From Embleya sp040605455 (GTDB taxonomy: Bacteria > Actinomycetota > Actinomycetes > Streptomycetales > Streptomycetaceae), in contig NZ_JBEXCV010000136.1 of assembly GCF_040605455.1 (NCBI RefSeq), positions 1 to 24,260 on the forward strand: 24,260 nt of DNA, given 5' to 3'. The notes beneath the pieces were generated by a model. That model had not been told where the DNA came from. It saw only the letters and a list, made by a program, of their open reading frames with translations, and did not search any database. A program made the position numbers and the translations under genes. Each line of letters starts with the position of its first letter. The stretch's first letter is position 1. Of the stretch, positions 1 to 7,250 are shown one piece after another.

Positions 1-1362
1 GAGGCCAACGACCAGATCCTGGCCGGCCGGGCGGACACGCTGCAGACCCAGGGGTCGTACATCGTGCACCCGCCGATCGGCAAGTGGACGATCGCGCTCG
101 GCGAGCAACTCTTCGGACTGACGCCGTTCGGATGGCGTTTCGCGCTCGCGGTGCTCGGCACGCTGTCGGTGCTGATGTTGTGCCGGATCGGTCGCCGCCT
201 GTTCCGCTCGACGCTGCTGGGTTGCGTCGCGGGCCTGCTGATGGCGCTCGACGGGCTGCACTTCGTGATGAGCCGCACCTCGCTGCTCGACCTGGTGCTG
301 ATGTTCTGGATCCTCGCGGCGTTCGGTTGTCTGCTGATCGACCGCGACGACACCAGGGCGATGGCCGCCCACCTCTTCAAGACCGGCCCTGACGCCGCCC
401 ACGCCGCCACCGTCACCTTCGGTCTCCGCCCCTGGCGGATCATGGCCGGCATCTGCCTCGGCCTGGCCTGCGGCACCAAGTGGAGCGGCATCCACGTGCT
501 CGCCGCGTTCGGCGTCATGACCGTGCTGTGGGACGCCGGCACGCGCCGCGCGTGCGGCGCGCGCCGGCCCTGGCGCGCCGCACTGCGCCACGACGCACTG
601 TTCGCGTTCCTGTCCACCGTCGCCATCGCCGCGGCCATCTACATCTGGTCCTGGACCGGCTGGTTCATGACCGACGGCGGCTACTTCCGACACTGGGCCG
701 ACGACCGGGCCGGCCTGTCCCCGGACCGGGTCTTCGGGATCCCGCTGCCTCGGTTCGGCATGACGTGGGTACCCGCGCCGCTGCGCAGTCTGTGGCACTA
801 CCACGCCGAAATGTGGTCGTTCCATACCCATCTGGATGATCCGCACCTGTACCAGTCGAACCCGTGGAGCTGGCCGGTGCTCGGCCGGCCGGTGCTCTAC
901 TACAACGAGACCGTGCACCAGGGCACGGCCGGCTGCACCGAGCAGGACTGCTACCAGACCGTGCTGGGCATCGGAACACCGCTGCTGTGGTGGACCGGCG
1001 TGATCGCGGTCGGCTACCTGCTGTTCCGCTGGGCGGGCCGCCGGGACTGGCGCGCGGGCGCGATCCTGTGCGGCCTGGGCGCGGCCTACCTGCCGTGGAT
1101 GGCCTTCCAAGAGCGCACGATCTTCCTGTTCTACGCAGTCGCGTTCGTCCCGTTCCTGTGCCTGGCGGTGACCATGATGCTCGGCGCACTGCTCGGCCCA
1201 CCCGGGGCCACCGAGCGGCGGCGCGCGTGGGGCACCGCCGGAGTGGTCGCGATCATCGCGCTGATCGCCTGGAACTTTCTGTACTTCTACCCGATCCTCG
1301 CCGGCGAGACGATCGGTCGAAGCGCATGGCTGGACCGCATGTGGTTCGGCACCTGGAACTGA
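1..1362 (+). CDS. pmt: Protein O-mannosyltransferase (GT39/PMT family), 5'-truncated by window edge
   Basis: The reading frame is open from base 1 and ends at TGA 1360-1362, giving 453 visible codons, so the N-terminal part lies outside the window. The enzyme transfers mannose from polyprenyl-phosphate-mannose to Ser/Thr of exported proteins at the outer face of the membrane. A conserved HPPIGKW motif sits near residues 23-29, followed by repeated hydrophobic helices. A loop rich in Trp, His and Tyr (about residues 230-320, including HTHLDDPHLYQSNPWSW) is typical of the PMT extracytoplasmic region, and four further C-terminal helices match the PMT C-terminal module. The chain ends in a Trp-rich tail (MWFGTWN), as in actinobacterial Pmt. 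The N-terminal loop with the catalytic acidic residues is not visible. The GTG at 64 is not a real start, because the frame runs through it. The next gene converges on it 36 bp downstream. Function is confident by family; substrates are not known. Confidence 0.9.
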   Translation, partial: EANDQILAGRADTLQTQGSYIVHPPIGKWTIALGEQLFGLTPFGWRFALAVLGTLSVLMLCRIGRRLFRSTLLGCVAGLLMALDGLHFVMSRTSLLDLVLMFWILAAFGCLLIDRDDTRAMAAHLFKTGPDAAHAATVTFGLRPWRIMAGICLGLACGTKWSGIHVLAAFGVMTVLWDAGTRRACGARRPWRAALRHDALFAFLSTVAIAAAIYIWSWTGWFMTDGGYFRHWADDRAGLSPDRVFGIPLPRFGMTWVPAPLRSLWHYHAEMWSFHTHLDDPHLYQSNPWSWPVLGRPVLYYNETVHQGTAGCTEQDCYQTVLGIGTPLLWWTGVIAVGYLLFRWAGRRDWRAGAILCGLGAAYLPWMAFQERTIFLFYAVAFVPFLCLAVTMMLGALLGPPGATERRRAWGTAGVVAIIALIAWNFLYFYPILAGETIGRSAWLDRMWFGTWN

Positions 1363-1398
1363 GCCGGAGGGTGGCCGTGCGCCCGGCGCGGTCTCGGG

Positions 1399-1917
1399 TC
1401 AGGCGGTGTCGAAGCGCCACCGGGTCTGCGTGAAGGTGCCCTTGCCGAAGCCGAAGACGGTCGTCGGCGCGACGCGGTAGACCTTGGCGCGGTTGCCGTC
1501 CTTGCCCTGGAAGGCTCCGTCGCGCACGTCGAAGTGCCACTCCGGGCCGTATTTGCCCTGGTACGCGTCGGCCAGTCGGCTCAGCCGCGCGTGGTCGGTC
1601 AGCAGCGCCGCCTGGCCTTCGACGACCAGGTCCATGCCCTCGTGCAGGGTGTTGTCGCCGGTGGTCAGAACGCAGTTCGCGTTGCCGGCGAGGTTGCGCG
1701 CCTTGCGCTCCTCGGCGCCTGTACAAAAGTGCAACGCGTCGTCGAGCCAGACACCCAACAACGGGGTGACATGCGGTCGTCCCTCGGGCCGCACCGTGGT
1801 CAGCCAGTACACCGGGGCGGTCGCGAGCCGGGTGACGGCCTCCGACCACGGGGTCGCGACCGCCGTGGGGTCGCTGTAGCGCGCGTCGAGATCGGTACGC
1901 GGTTCGTGCTTCGACAT
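1399..1917 (-). CDS. Pyridoxamine 5'-phosphate oxidase-like (PPOX split beta-barrel) protein
   Basis: This 172-residue cytosolic protein has the size and pattern of single-domain PPOX-fold flavin/F420-binding proteins. The core reads PVYWLTTVRPEGRPHVTPLL (residues about 36-55), the usual first strands in which Arg and His/Thr contact the cofactor phosphate. It is followed by DALHFCTGAEERKARNLAGN, the 'x-F-x-T-x-x-x-x-K-x-x-N-L' signature, and by a C-terminal strand ending in RWRFDTA, as in relatives annotated as general-stress or F420-dependent enzymes. The frame is open further upstream, but ATG at 1915-1917 is chosen because GAAGGA lies seven bases before it. Substrate and cofactor (FMN or F420) cannot be told from the sequence. 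It converges on pmt and is preceded by the terminator of the upstream membrane-protein gene, so it is probably a monocistron. Confidence 0.85.
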   Translation of the reverse strand: MSKHEPRTDLDARYSDPTAVATPWSEAVTRLATAPVYWLTTVRPEGRPHVTPLLGVWLDDALHFCTGAEERKARNLAGNANCVLTTGDNTLHEGMDLVVEGQAALLTDHARLSRLADAYQGKYGPEWHFDVRDGAFQGKDGNRAKVYRVAPTTVFGFGKGTFTQTRWRFDTA

Positions 1918-2101
1918 CAAGGCGTCCTTCGGGGAGTCGGTCGGTGGAGGTCTGCACACGATGAGACCGCGCTTCGCCGTGAAACTCATCGGCGGGCGGG
2001 CGTTGTTCACCCGAAGGAACGAGCCGTTGGGCGACGTGGTGCCGGCCGCAGTACACGCGGCAGGCCGCAGTGGTTTACCTCCCTTGGCCCGGCGGGCCGA
2101 C

Positions 2102-2150
2102 CGCGTACCGGACGCGGCTTGCGCCTGGGTCGAGCCCCGTCCGGTACGTG
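2102..2150 (-). terminator. Strong stem-loop terminator downstream of the membrane-protein gene
   Basis: Bases 2102-2114 pair with 2138-2150 (13 bp, one G-U). After one mismatch, 2116-2119 pair with 2133-2136, closing a 13-base loop. The structure starts 25 bp beyond the stop codon of the minus-strand gene that ends at 2175. There is no U-tract, which is usual for streptomycete terminators. Confidence 0.65.
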
Positions 2151-2174
2151 AGTGCACAGCCGCCAAGACCCCTG

Positions 2175-2984
2175 TCAAGCGGCGCCGGCCCCCGACCCGT
2201 TGCCCCCCGCAACGTCCTGCGTCTCGCGCTCCGGGTCGCGGGTGAGGCCGTGGCCTCGGCGGTGGAGGAGGACCAGTTCGACCGCGCTGAGGACGATCAC
2301 CACAGCGAGGCCGGTGAGGGCGAGCGGGTCCTTGAGGCTCTCTGGGGTGGCGATGACCCCGTCGACGAACCGATCGGCGACCACCGCCGCCCCCGCCACG
2401 AACGGGGCGGCCAGTGGGGGCAGAGCCGGGTGGGCGTTGGCCGCGTTGAAGACGGTGCCGGCGACGCTGAACGGGACGAGCAGCAGGAACGCCAGGACCG
2501 GCAGGAGCACGATGAAGAAGCTCAAGACGCTGATGAAACCGTTTTCGTACTCCTCGGCGGCCGCCATGACCCAGACGAGGAATCCGGTGGTGGTCAGGAG
2601 GAGCAGCATCACTGCGAAGGGCCCGGGGACCCTGGAGTCGTCGGTCCGTACGACGAACAGCCGCCGGAGGCGGGCTTCTCGGGCGTCGGGGCGGCCGAGG
2701 GCCACATAGACCGCGCCCAGGACAACCAGGGCGACGGCGGCGACGGCGCTCATGAGGAGGTACTTGCCGATGACGGCGTCCACCAGGCCGGAGAGACCGT
2801 CAGTGGTGAAGCCGTACCGGTAGGCGAGGGCCAGCACCACCCCGGCGGTGGCGAGGGAGCGGGCAAGGGCGAACTTCGAAAAGTCGGTGCGGAGGAGAGG
2901 CAGGAGAAGACCGATCCCGGCCAGGATCCAGGCTCCCGCCATCTGCACCAGCCAGACCACCAGGGCCCACAGGAAGTCAAGCAT
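2175..2984 (-). CDS. Polytopic membrane protein of unknown function
   Basis: This 269-residue protein is dominated by hydrophobic helices: one at the N-terminus (LWALVVWLVQMAGAWILAGI), others around residues 45-60, 75-100, 125-145, 155-185, 195-215 and 230-250, roughly seven in all. A basic stretch (GRPDAREARLRRLFVVR, about residues 97-113) would form a cytoplasmic loop, and the charged C-terminus (HRRGHGLTRDPERETQD) is probably cytoplasmic. I do not recognise the family and see no catalytic motif. ATG 2982-2984 is chosen because the protein then begins right before the first helix, and GGAGAG and GAAGAA stand upstream. A longer frame to 3023 would add 13 basic residues. It lies between a candidate promoter (3025-3053) and a strong terminator (2102-2150), so it looks like a single transcription unit. 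Confidence 0.7.
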   Translation of the reverse strand: MLDFLWALVVWLVQMAGAWILAGIGLLLPLLRTDFSKFALARSLATAGVVLALAYRYGFTTDGLSGLVDAVIGKYLLMSAVAAVALVVLGAVYVALGRPDAREARLRRLFVVRTDDSRVPGPFAVMLLLLTTTGFLVWVMAAAEEYENGFISVLSFFIVLLPVLAFLLLVPFSVAGTVFNAANAHPALPPLAAPFVAGAAVVADRFVDGVIATPESLKDPLALTGLAVVIVLSAVELVLLHRRGHGLTRDPERETQDVAGGNGSGAGAA

Positions 2985-3024
2985 GCGTTTCTTCACTCTC
3001 CGGATAGGGGGAAGGGGCTGCAAG

Positions 3025-3053
3025 AAATTACTACTTGGAGCGCCACATCAAGC
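3025..3053 (-). promoter_or_regulatory. Candidate sigma-70-type promoter for the membrane-protein gene
   Basis: On the minus strand, GCTTGA (bases 3053-3048) and TAATTT (3030-3025) are separated by 17 bp in a locally AT-rich patch, about 40 bp before the ATG at 2984. This is pattern matching only. Confidence 0.3.
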
Positions 3054-3183
3054 CGGTACGACCGCCATGCCCGGCCGCCGCATGCCACGTCACGCCACGC
3101 CACTGTCCCGCACGGTCGCCTGGCGAGTGCGAACGCCCCGGCTGCGATCACGCGGGGCCGGGCGCCGTGGGCCTGTTCGTGGG

Positions 3184-4380
3184 TCAGGCGATGGCGAGCG
3201 GGTCGGCGAGGATGCGGGTGAGCACGGTTCCCGCGGCGCCCCGTACCGCGCTCTCCGCTCCCAGGGTGGACGCGCGAAGGACGGGGGTGCGGCCGCGGAG
3301 TTTGCCGCCGCCGAGGGCGATGGCCTTTTCGATCGGGGGGATGAGCCACGGTGCCAGGCGGGCGTGGGAGCCACCGAGGACGACCGTGTCCGGGTCGAGG
3401 AGGTTGACGGCCCCGACGAGCGCGACGGCCAGCCCGCGTCCCGCGGCGTCGACCGCTTCGAGGGCGTGGTGGTCGCGGTCGTCGAGTCGGCGCAACAGCT
3501 CGGTCAGCCGGGGCTCGCACCGGCCGGTCCCGTCGGGGACGCCCGCCGCGCGCAGTACCGCGTCGAGTCCGGCGACCTGTTCGAGGCAGCCGGTGCCGCC
3601 GCAGCGGCACGCGGGTCCGTCGGGGTCGACGACGACGTGGCCCAGTTCGCCGGCTGCGCCGTGCCCGCCTCGGAACAATTCGCCGTCGAAGACGATGCCG
3701 GCGCCGATGCCGATCTCGCCCGACAGATACAGGTAGCTGCCGGCGCCGCGTCCGGCGCCGTACCAAAGTTCACCCAGCGCGCCGAGGTTGGCCTCGTTGT
3801 CCACCTCGATGCCCAGTGCCTGGGCGGGGAGGGCGTCGGCCAGCAGCGCCGAGGCGGGTACGGCCTCCCAGCCGAGGTTGGGCGCGTTGACGTGGTCCTC
3901 GACGGTGACACCGGGCAGTGCGACCGCCGTCCCGACAAGGGTGATGCCGGCGTCCCCGGCCCGGTCGGTGATCCGGCGCGCCAGCGCGGCCAGCGCTGCC
4001 ACGGTCTCGTGTGGTTCGCGCCCGCCGTTGTCGCACGCGACACTCTCGCGCAGCCGCACGGCGTGGGTCAGGTCGAGTACGCAGGCCGCCAGGTAGTGCC
4101 CGTTGACCTCCAAGCCCAGACCCGCGACCGGGCCGGGCGCGAGCGAGACCGGCGCCCCCGGGCGTCCCCGGCCACCCCCACGGACCGGCAGCGCGCCGGA
4201 GACCAGCCGCAGCCCCTCGAGTGTGGTGACCTGGGCGGCCACGGTGGTCTTGGTCAGCCCGGTCAACTCCGCGAGCCTGGCGCGGGTGACCGGCTGATGC
4301 CGGGCGATCCCGCCGAGGACGAGCGCCAGGTTGCGCTCGCGCATGGTCCCGAGGTGGGTCGGGCGAAGCGGGTCGGTCAT
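3184..4380 (-). CDS. xylR: ROK-family transcriptional repressor of the xylose genes (XylR-like)
   Basis: This 398-residue DNA-binding protein has the classic ROK-repressor layout. An N-terminal winged helix-turn-helix (about residues 15-75) includes VTRARLAELTGLTKTTVAAQ and the Gly/Arg/Pro wing GGGRGRPG. A sugar-kinase-like ROK domain follows, with DNEAN at 194-198 and the zinc motif GELGH...C-x-C-G-x-x-G-C-x-E (H248, C258, C260, C265). ROK repressors release DNA when sugar binds the kinase-like domain. Because it is divergently transcribed from xylA-xylB across a 127-bp spacer, xylose or a xylose derivative is the likely inducer; this is inference from context. ATG 4378-4380 is preferred over ATG 4387-4389 because GCAGGA lies eight bases before it, whereas the upstream ATG has AGG directly abutting it. 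Autoregulation through the same spacer is plausible. Confidence 0.88.
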   Translation of the reverse strand: MTDPLRPTHLGTMRERNLALVLGGIARHQPVTRARLAELTGLTKTTVAAQVTTLEGLRLVSGALPVRGGGRGRPGAPVSLAPGPVAGLGLEVNGHYLAACVLDLTHAVRLRESVACDNGGREPHETVAALAALARRITDRAGDAGITLVGTAVALPGVTVEDHVNAPNLGWEAVPASALLADALPAQALGIEVDNEANLGALGELWYGAGRGAGSYLYLSGEIGIGAGIVFDGELFRGGHGAAGELGHVVVDPDGPACRCGGTGCLEQVAGLDAVLRAAGVPDGTGRCEPRLTELLRRLDDRDHHALEAVDAAGRGLAVALVGAVNLLDPDTVVLGGSHARLAPWLIPPIEKAIALGGGKLRGRTPVLRASTLGAESAVRGAAGTVLTRILADPLAIA

Positions 4381-4454
4381 GACGCTCATCCTGCCGGCCT
4401 GTTCGCCGGACCCGACCGATGAGGGCGGGCGTTGACAGTCCGGGCCCGTGCCGG

Positions 4455-4490
4455 TTGGCTGAACCTGTTTAGTACATACATTGGACTTAA
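4455..4490 (+). promoter_or_regulatory. Candidate xylAB promoter with overlapping operator palindrome
   Basis: TTGGCT (4455-4460) and TACATT (4477-4482) are 16 bp apart and could be -35/-10 boxes. An imperfect palindrome, TTTAGTAC (4468-4475) against GGACTTAA (4483-4490), with 6 of 8 positions complementary and a 7-bp spacer, surrounds this -10 box in an AT-rich island of an otherwise GC-rich spacer. A repressor bound here would cover the -10 region. Binding by the divergent ROK protein is inferred. Confidence 0.5.
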
Positions 4491-4507
4491 TCGTGGTGGA
4501 GGCACCC

Positions 4508-5665
4508 GTGACAGATCCGACCCCGCAGCCGGACGACCGGTTCACCTTCGGACTCTGGACGGTGGGCTGGCAGGCCCGCGACCCGTTCGGCGATGCCACC
4601 CGGGCGCCGCTCGACCCGGTCGAGGCGGTGCACAAACTGGCCGCACTCGGCGCATACGGTGTCACCTTCCACGACGACGACCTCATCCCGTTCGGCTCGG
4701 ACGACGACACGCGCGCGAAGAAGGTGACCGCCTTTCGAGCGGCGCTGGACGCCACCGGCCTGGTCGTGCCGATGGCGACCACGAACCTGTTCACCCATCC
4801 GGTGTTCAAGGACGGCGCGTTCACCGCGAACGACCGCTCGGTACGCCGTTTCGCGCTGCGGAAAGCGATGCGCAACATCGACCTGGCCGCCGAACTCGGC
4901 GCGCACACCTATGTGTTCTGGGGCGGCAGGGAAGGCGGCGAATCCGACGCCGGTACCGACGTACGGGCCGCACTCGACCGTTACAAGGAGGCCATCGACA
5001 TCCTGTGCGGCTATGTCCGCGAGCGCGACTACGACCTGCGCTTCGCCCTGGAACCCAAACCCAACGAGCCGCGCGGCGACATCTTCCTGCCCACCGTCGG
5101 CCACGCACTCGCCTTCATCGAACGCCTGGAACACCCGGACATGGTGGGTGTGAACCCCGAGGTCGGGCACGAGCAGATGGCCGGGCTGAACGTGGTGCAC
5201 GGCGTCGCGCAGGCGCTGTGGGCCGGCAAGTTGTTCCACATCGACCTCAACGGCCAGCACGGACCCAAGTACGACCAGGACCTGGTCTTCGGCCACGGCG
5301 ACCTCAAGAGCGCGTTCTTTCTCGTCGACCTCCTCGAACACGGCGGCTACGACGGGCCGCGGCACTTCGACTACAAGCCGCTGCGCACCGAGGACGCCGA
5401 CGGCGTGTGGGCATCGGCCGCCGCGAACATGCGGACGTACCTGCTGCTGCGCGAGCGCGCCCGCGCCTTCCGGGCGGACCCCGAGGTCCGCGAGGCCATC
5501 GCCGCCGTGGGCCTGGACCAACTCGCGGTGCCCACGCTCGCGCCCGGTGAGACGTACGCCGACCTCGGCAAGGACGATTTCGACCCGGCCGCCGCAGCCG
5601 AACGCGGCCTGGGCTACGAGCGATTGGACCAACTGGCCGTCGAGCACATCCTCGGAGCCCGCTGA
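4508..5665 (+). CDS. xylA: Xylose isomerase
   Basis: XylA converts D-xylose to D-xylulose (and D-glucose to D-fructose) using two divalent metal ions in the cytosol. The 385-residue length matches streptomycete class I xylose isomerases. All key residues are present: catalytic H55 and D58 in VTFHDDDLIPFG, WGGREG at 138-143, E182 and K184 in LEPKPNEPRGD, E218 and H221 in NPEVGHEQMAG, D246, D256 and D258 in HIDLNGQHGPKYDQD, and D288 in HFDYKPLR. The C-terminal arm that packs onto neighbouring subunits (GLGYERLDQLAVEHILGAR) is intact. GTG at 4508 is chosen because GGAGG ends five bases before it and the product then starts as other streptomycete XylA do; an upstream TTG at 4481 falls inside the operator. 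xylB starts one base after its stop, so the two are translationally linked. Confidence 0.97.
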   Translation: MTDPTPQPDDRFTFGLWTVGWQARDPFGDATRAPLDPVEAVHKLAALGAYGVTFHDDDLIPFGSDDDTRAKKVTAFRAALDATGLVVPMATTNLFTHPVFKDGAFTANDRSVRRFALRKAMRNIDLAAELGAHTYVFWGGREGGESDAGTDVRAALDRYKEAIDILCGYVRERDYDLRFALEPKPNEPRGDIFLPTVGHALAFIERLEHPDMVGVNPEVGHEQMAGLNVVHGVAQALWAGKLFHIDLNGQHGPKYDQDLVFGHGDLKSAFFLVDLLEHGGYDGPRHFDYKPLRTEDADGVWASAAANMRTYLLLRERARAFRADPEVREAIAAVGLDQLAVPTLAPGETYADLGKDDFDPAAAAERGLGYERLDQLAVEHILGAR

Positions 5666-5666
5666 C

Positions 5667-7103
5667 ATGCCCGCAGCCCGCACCCTCGTCGCCGGGATCG
5701 ACTCCTCCACCCAGGCATGCAAAGTCGTCGTCTGCGACGCGGTCACCGGCGCGGTGGTGCGCCACGGCCGCGCACCGCACCCCGGCGGCACCGAGGTCCA
5801 CCCCGACGCGTGGTGGCAGGCGCTCAGCCGCGCGATCGGCGAGGCCGGCGGATTCGCCGACGTCGCGGCCATCGGCGTCGCGGGACAACAGCACGGCCTG
5901 GTGTGCCTCGACGAAGACGGCGAGGTGGTGCGGGACGCCCTGCTGTGGAACGACACCCGCTCTGCGGGGGCGGCCGCCGATCTGGTGCGTGAACTCGGCG
6001 GCCCGCAAGCCTGGGCCGAGGCCGTCGGCAGCGTCCCGGTCGCCTCGTTCACCGTCACCAAGCTGCGCTGGCTCGCCGAGCACGAACCCGCCGCGGCGGC
6101 CCGGGTGGCCGCGGTCTGTCTGCCCCACGACTACCTCACCTGGCGGCTGACCGGCAGCCGTGACCTCACGGACCTGGTCACCGACCGGGGCGACGCGTCG
6201 GGTACGGGCTACTGGTCGCTGTCCACCCAGGCATACCGTGCGGATCTGCTGCGGCTGGCCTTCGGTCGGGTACCCGTGCTTCCCCGCGTCCTGGCCCCCG
6301 ACGGGGCAGCCGGCAGCACAGCGGGCGGGGCGATGGTGTCCGCCGGTACAGGCGACAACATGGCGGCCGCAATGGGGCTGGGCGCGGCGGCGGGGGACCT
6401 GGTGGTCTCGCTGGGCACCTCGGGGACGGCGTACGCCCCGACAACCGTCGCCGTCGCGGATCCGACCGGCATCATCGCCGGATTCGCCGACGCCACCGGG
6501 CAGTTCCTGCCGTTGGTGTGCACCCTCAACGCCGCCCGCGTGCTCGACGCCGCCGCGCGCATGCTCGGCGTGGACCACGACCGCCTTTCCGCGCTCGCAC
6601 TGTCCGCGCCACCGGGCGCGGACGGCCTGGTGCTGGTCCCGTACCTGGCGGGCGAACGTACCCCCAACCTCCCCGACGCCACCGGCGCCGTGCACGGTTT
6701 GACCGGACACACCGCCGCACCCGCGTACCTGGCCCGCGCCGCCGTGGAAGGCATGCTGTGCGGATTGGCCGACGCCCTCGACACCCTGGCCACCGCAGGC
6801 GTCGCCGGCGAGCGCGTCGTCCTCACCGGCGGCGCGGCCCGATCCCCAGCCGTCGCCGACATCGCCCCCGCCCTTTTCGAACGCCCGGTCGTCCTTCCCG
6901 AGCCTGCGGAATACGTCGCCCTCGGCGCGGCCCGTCAAGCCGTCTGGGCCTTGAACAAGGGCAGCGGCCCGCCGCCGGCCTGGGCGGTCGCGCGCACCGA
7001 GCTGCGCCCGGATCGATCCGACGCCGCCATCCGACACCGCTACGCGGATGCCCGTGAACTCCACCTCGACCGGCCCGCCGCCGGCAGAAGGACGAAGCCG
7101 TGA
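5667..7103 (+). CDS. xylB: Xylulokinase
   Basis: XylB phosphorylates D-xylulose with ATP to xylulose-5-phosphate, feeding the pentose phosphate pathway. The 478-residue FGGY-family protein shows the N-terminal phosphate-binding loop GIDSSTQ (10-16), the xylulokinase motif GVAGQQHGLV (70-79), LLWNDTRSA (92-100), the substrate-binding stretch LPHDYLTWRLTG (152-163), TDRGDASGTGYWS (172-184), the catalytic Asp in GTGDNMAAAMG (D230) and the ATP-site loop SLGTSGTAYA (248-257), then the C-terminal LTGGAARSP nucleotide-binding motif. ATG 5667 has GGAG nine bases upstream, inside the end of xylA, and only one base separates the two genes, so they form one operon. The product is slightly short of but within the usual range (about 480-500). 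No terminator is obvious behind it. Confidence 0.95.
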   Translation: MPAARTLVAGIDSSTQACKVVVCDAVTGAVVRHGRAPHPGGTEVHPDAWWQALSRAIGEAGGFADVAAIGVAGQQHGLVCLDEDGEVVRDALLWNDTRSAGAAADLVRELGGPQAWAEAVGSVPVASFTVTKLRWLAEHEPAAAARVAAVCLPHDYLTWRLTGSRDLTDLVTDRGDASGTGYWSLSTQAYRADLLRLAFGRVPVLPRVLAPDGAAGSTAGGAMVSAGTGDNMAAAMGLGAAAGDLVVSLGTSGTAYAPTTVAVADPTGIIAGFADATGQFLPLVCTLNAARVLDAAARMLGVDHDRLSALALSAPPGADGLVLVPYLAGERTPNLPDATGAVHGLTGHTAAPAYLARAAVEGMLCGLADALDTLATAGVAGERVVLTGGAARSPAVADIAPALFERPVVLPEPAEYVALGAARQAVWALNKGSGPPPAWAVARTELRPDRSDAAIRHRYADARELHLDRPAAGRRTKP

Positions 7104-7244
7104 AAGGGCGCAGCGAACGGGGCGGAAGCGGCGGCGCCGACCCTCACCGCATTGGCGCGCTCGTACGACGCCGAGGGCAACGAAACCACCGCCGGCGGCG
7201 CCCTCGCCTTCACCGATGAGACCTACATCGATCTCACACCGAGG
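7104..7244 (+). pseudogene. Coding-like remnant of an unidentified gene behind xylB
   Basis: Directly after the xylB stop, and in the same frame, 47 codons run without a stop and with strongly G/C-ending codons. They encode a protein-like sequence that ends ...GALAFTDETYIDLTPR. There is no ATG or GTG and no ribosome binding site for this frame, and beyond it the frame runs into the antisense of ltrA. The alternative GTG at 7100 that overlaps the xylB stop gives an Arg-rich 40-codon product that does not look real. I read it as the 3' end of a former xylose-operon gene whose front was deleted. The family is not recognised. Confidence 0.35.
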
Positions 7245-7250
7245 ATGATG

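Noticed and set aside
4432..4437. TTGACA as the xylA -35 box
   Set aside because: No acceptable -10 sequence lies 16-19 bp downstream (only TTGGCT-like sequences), so the TTGGCT/TACATT pair closer to xylA is preferred.
4481..4507. TTG at 4481 as an upstream start for xylA
   Set aside because: It lies inside the candidate operator and the GTG at 4508 has a well-placed GGAGG and agrees with the family N-terminus.
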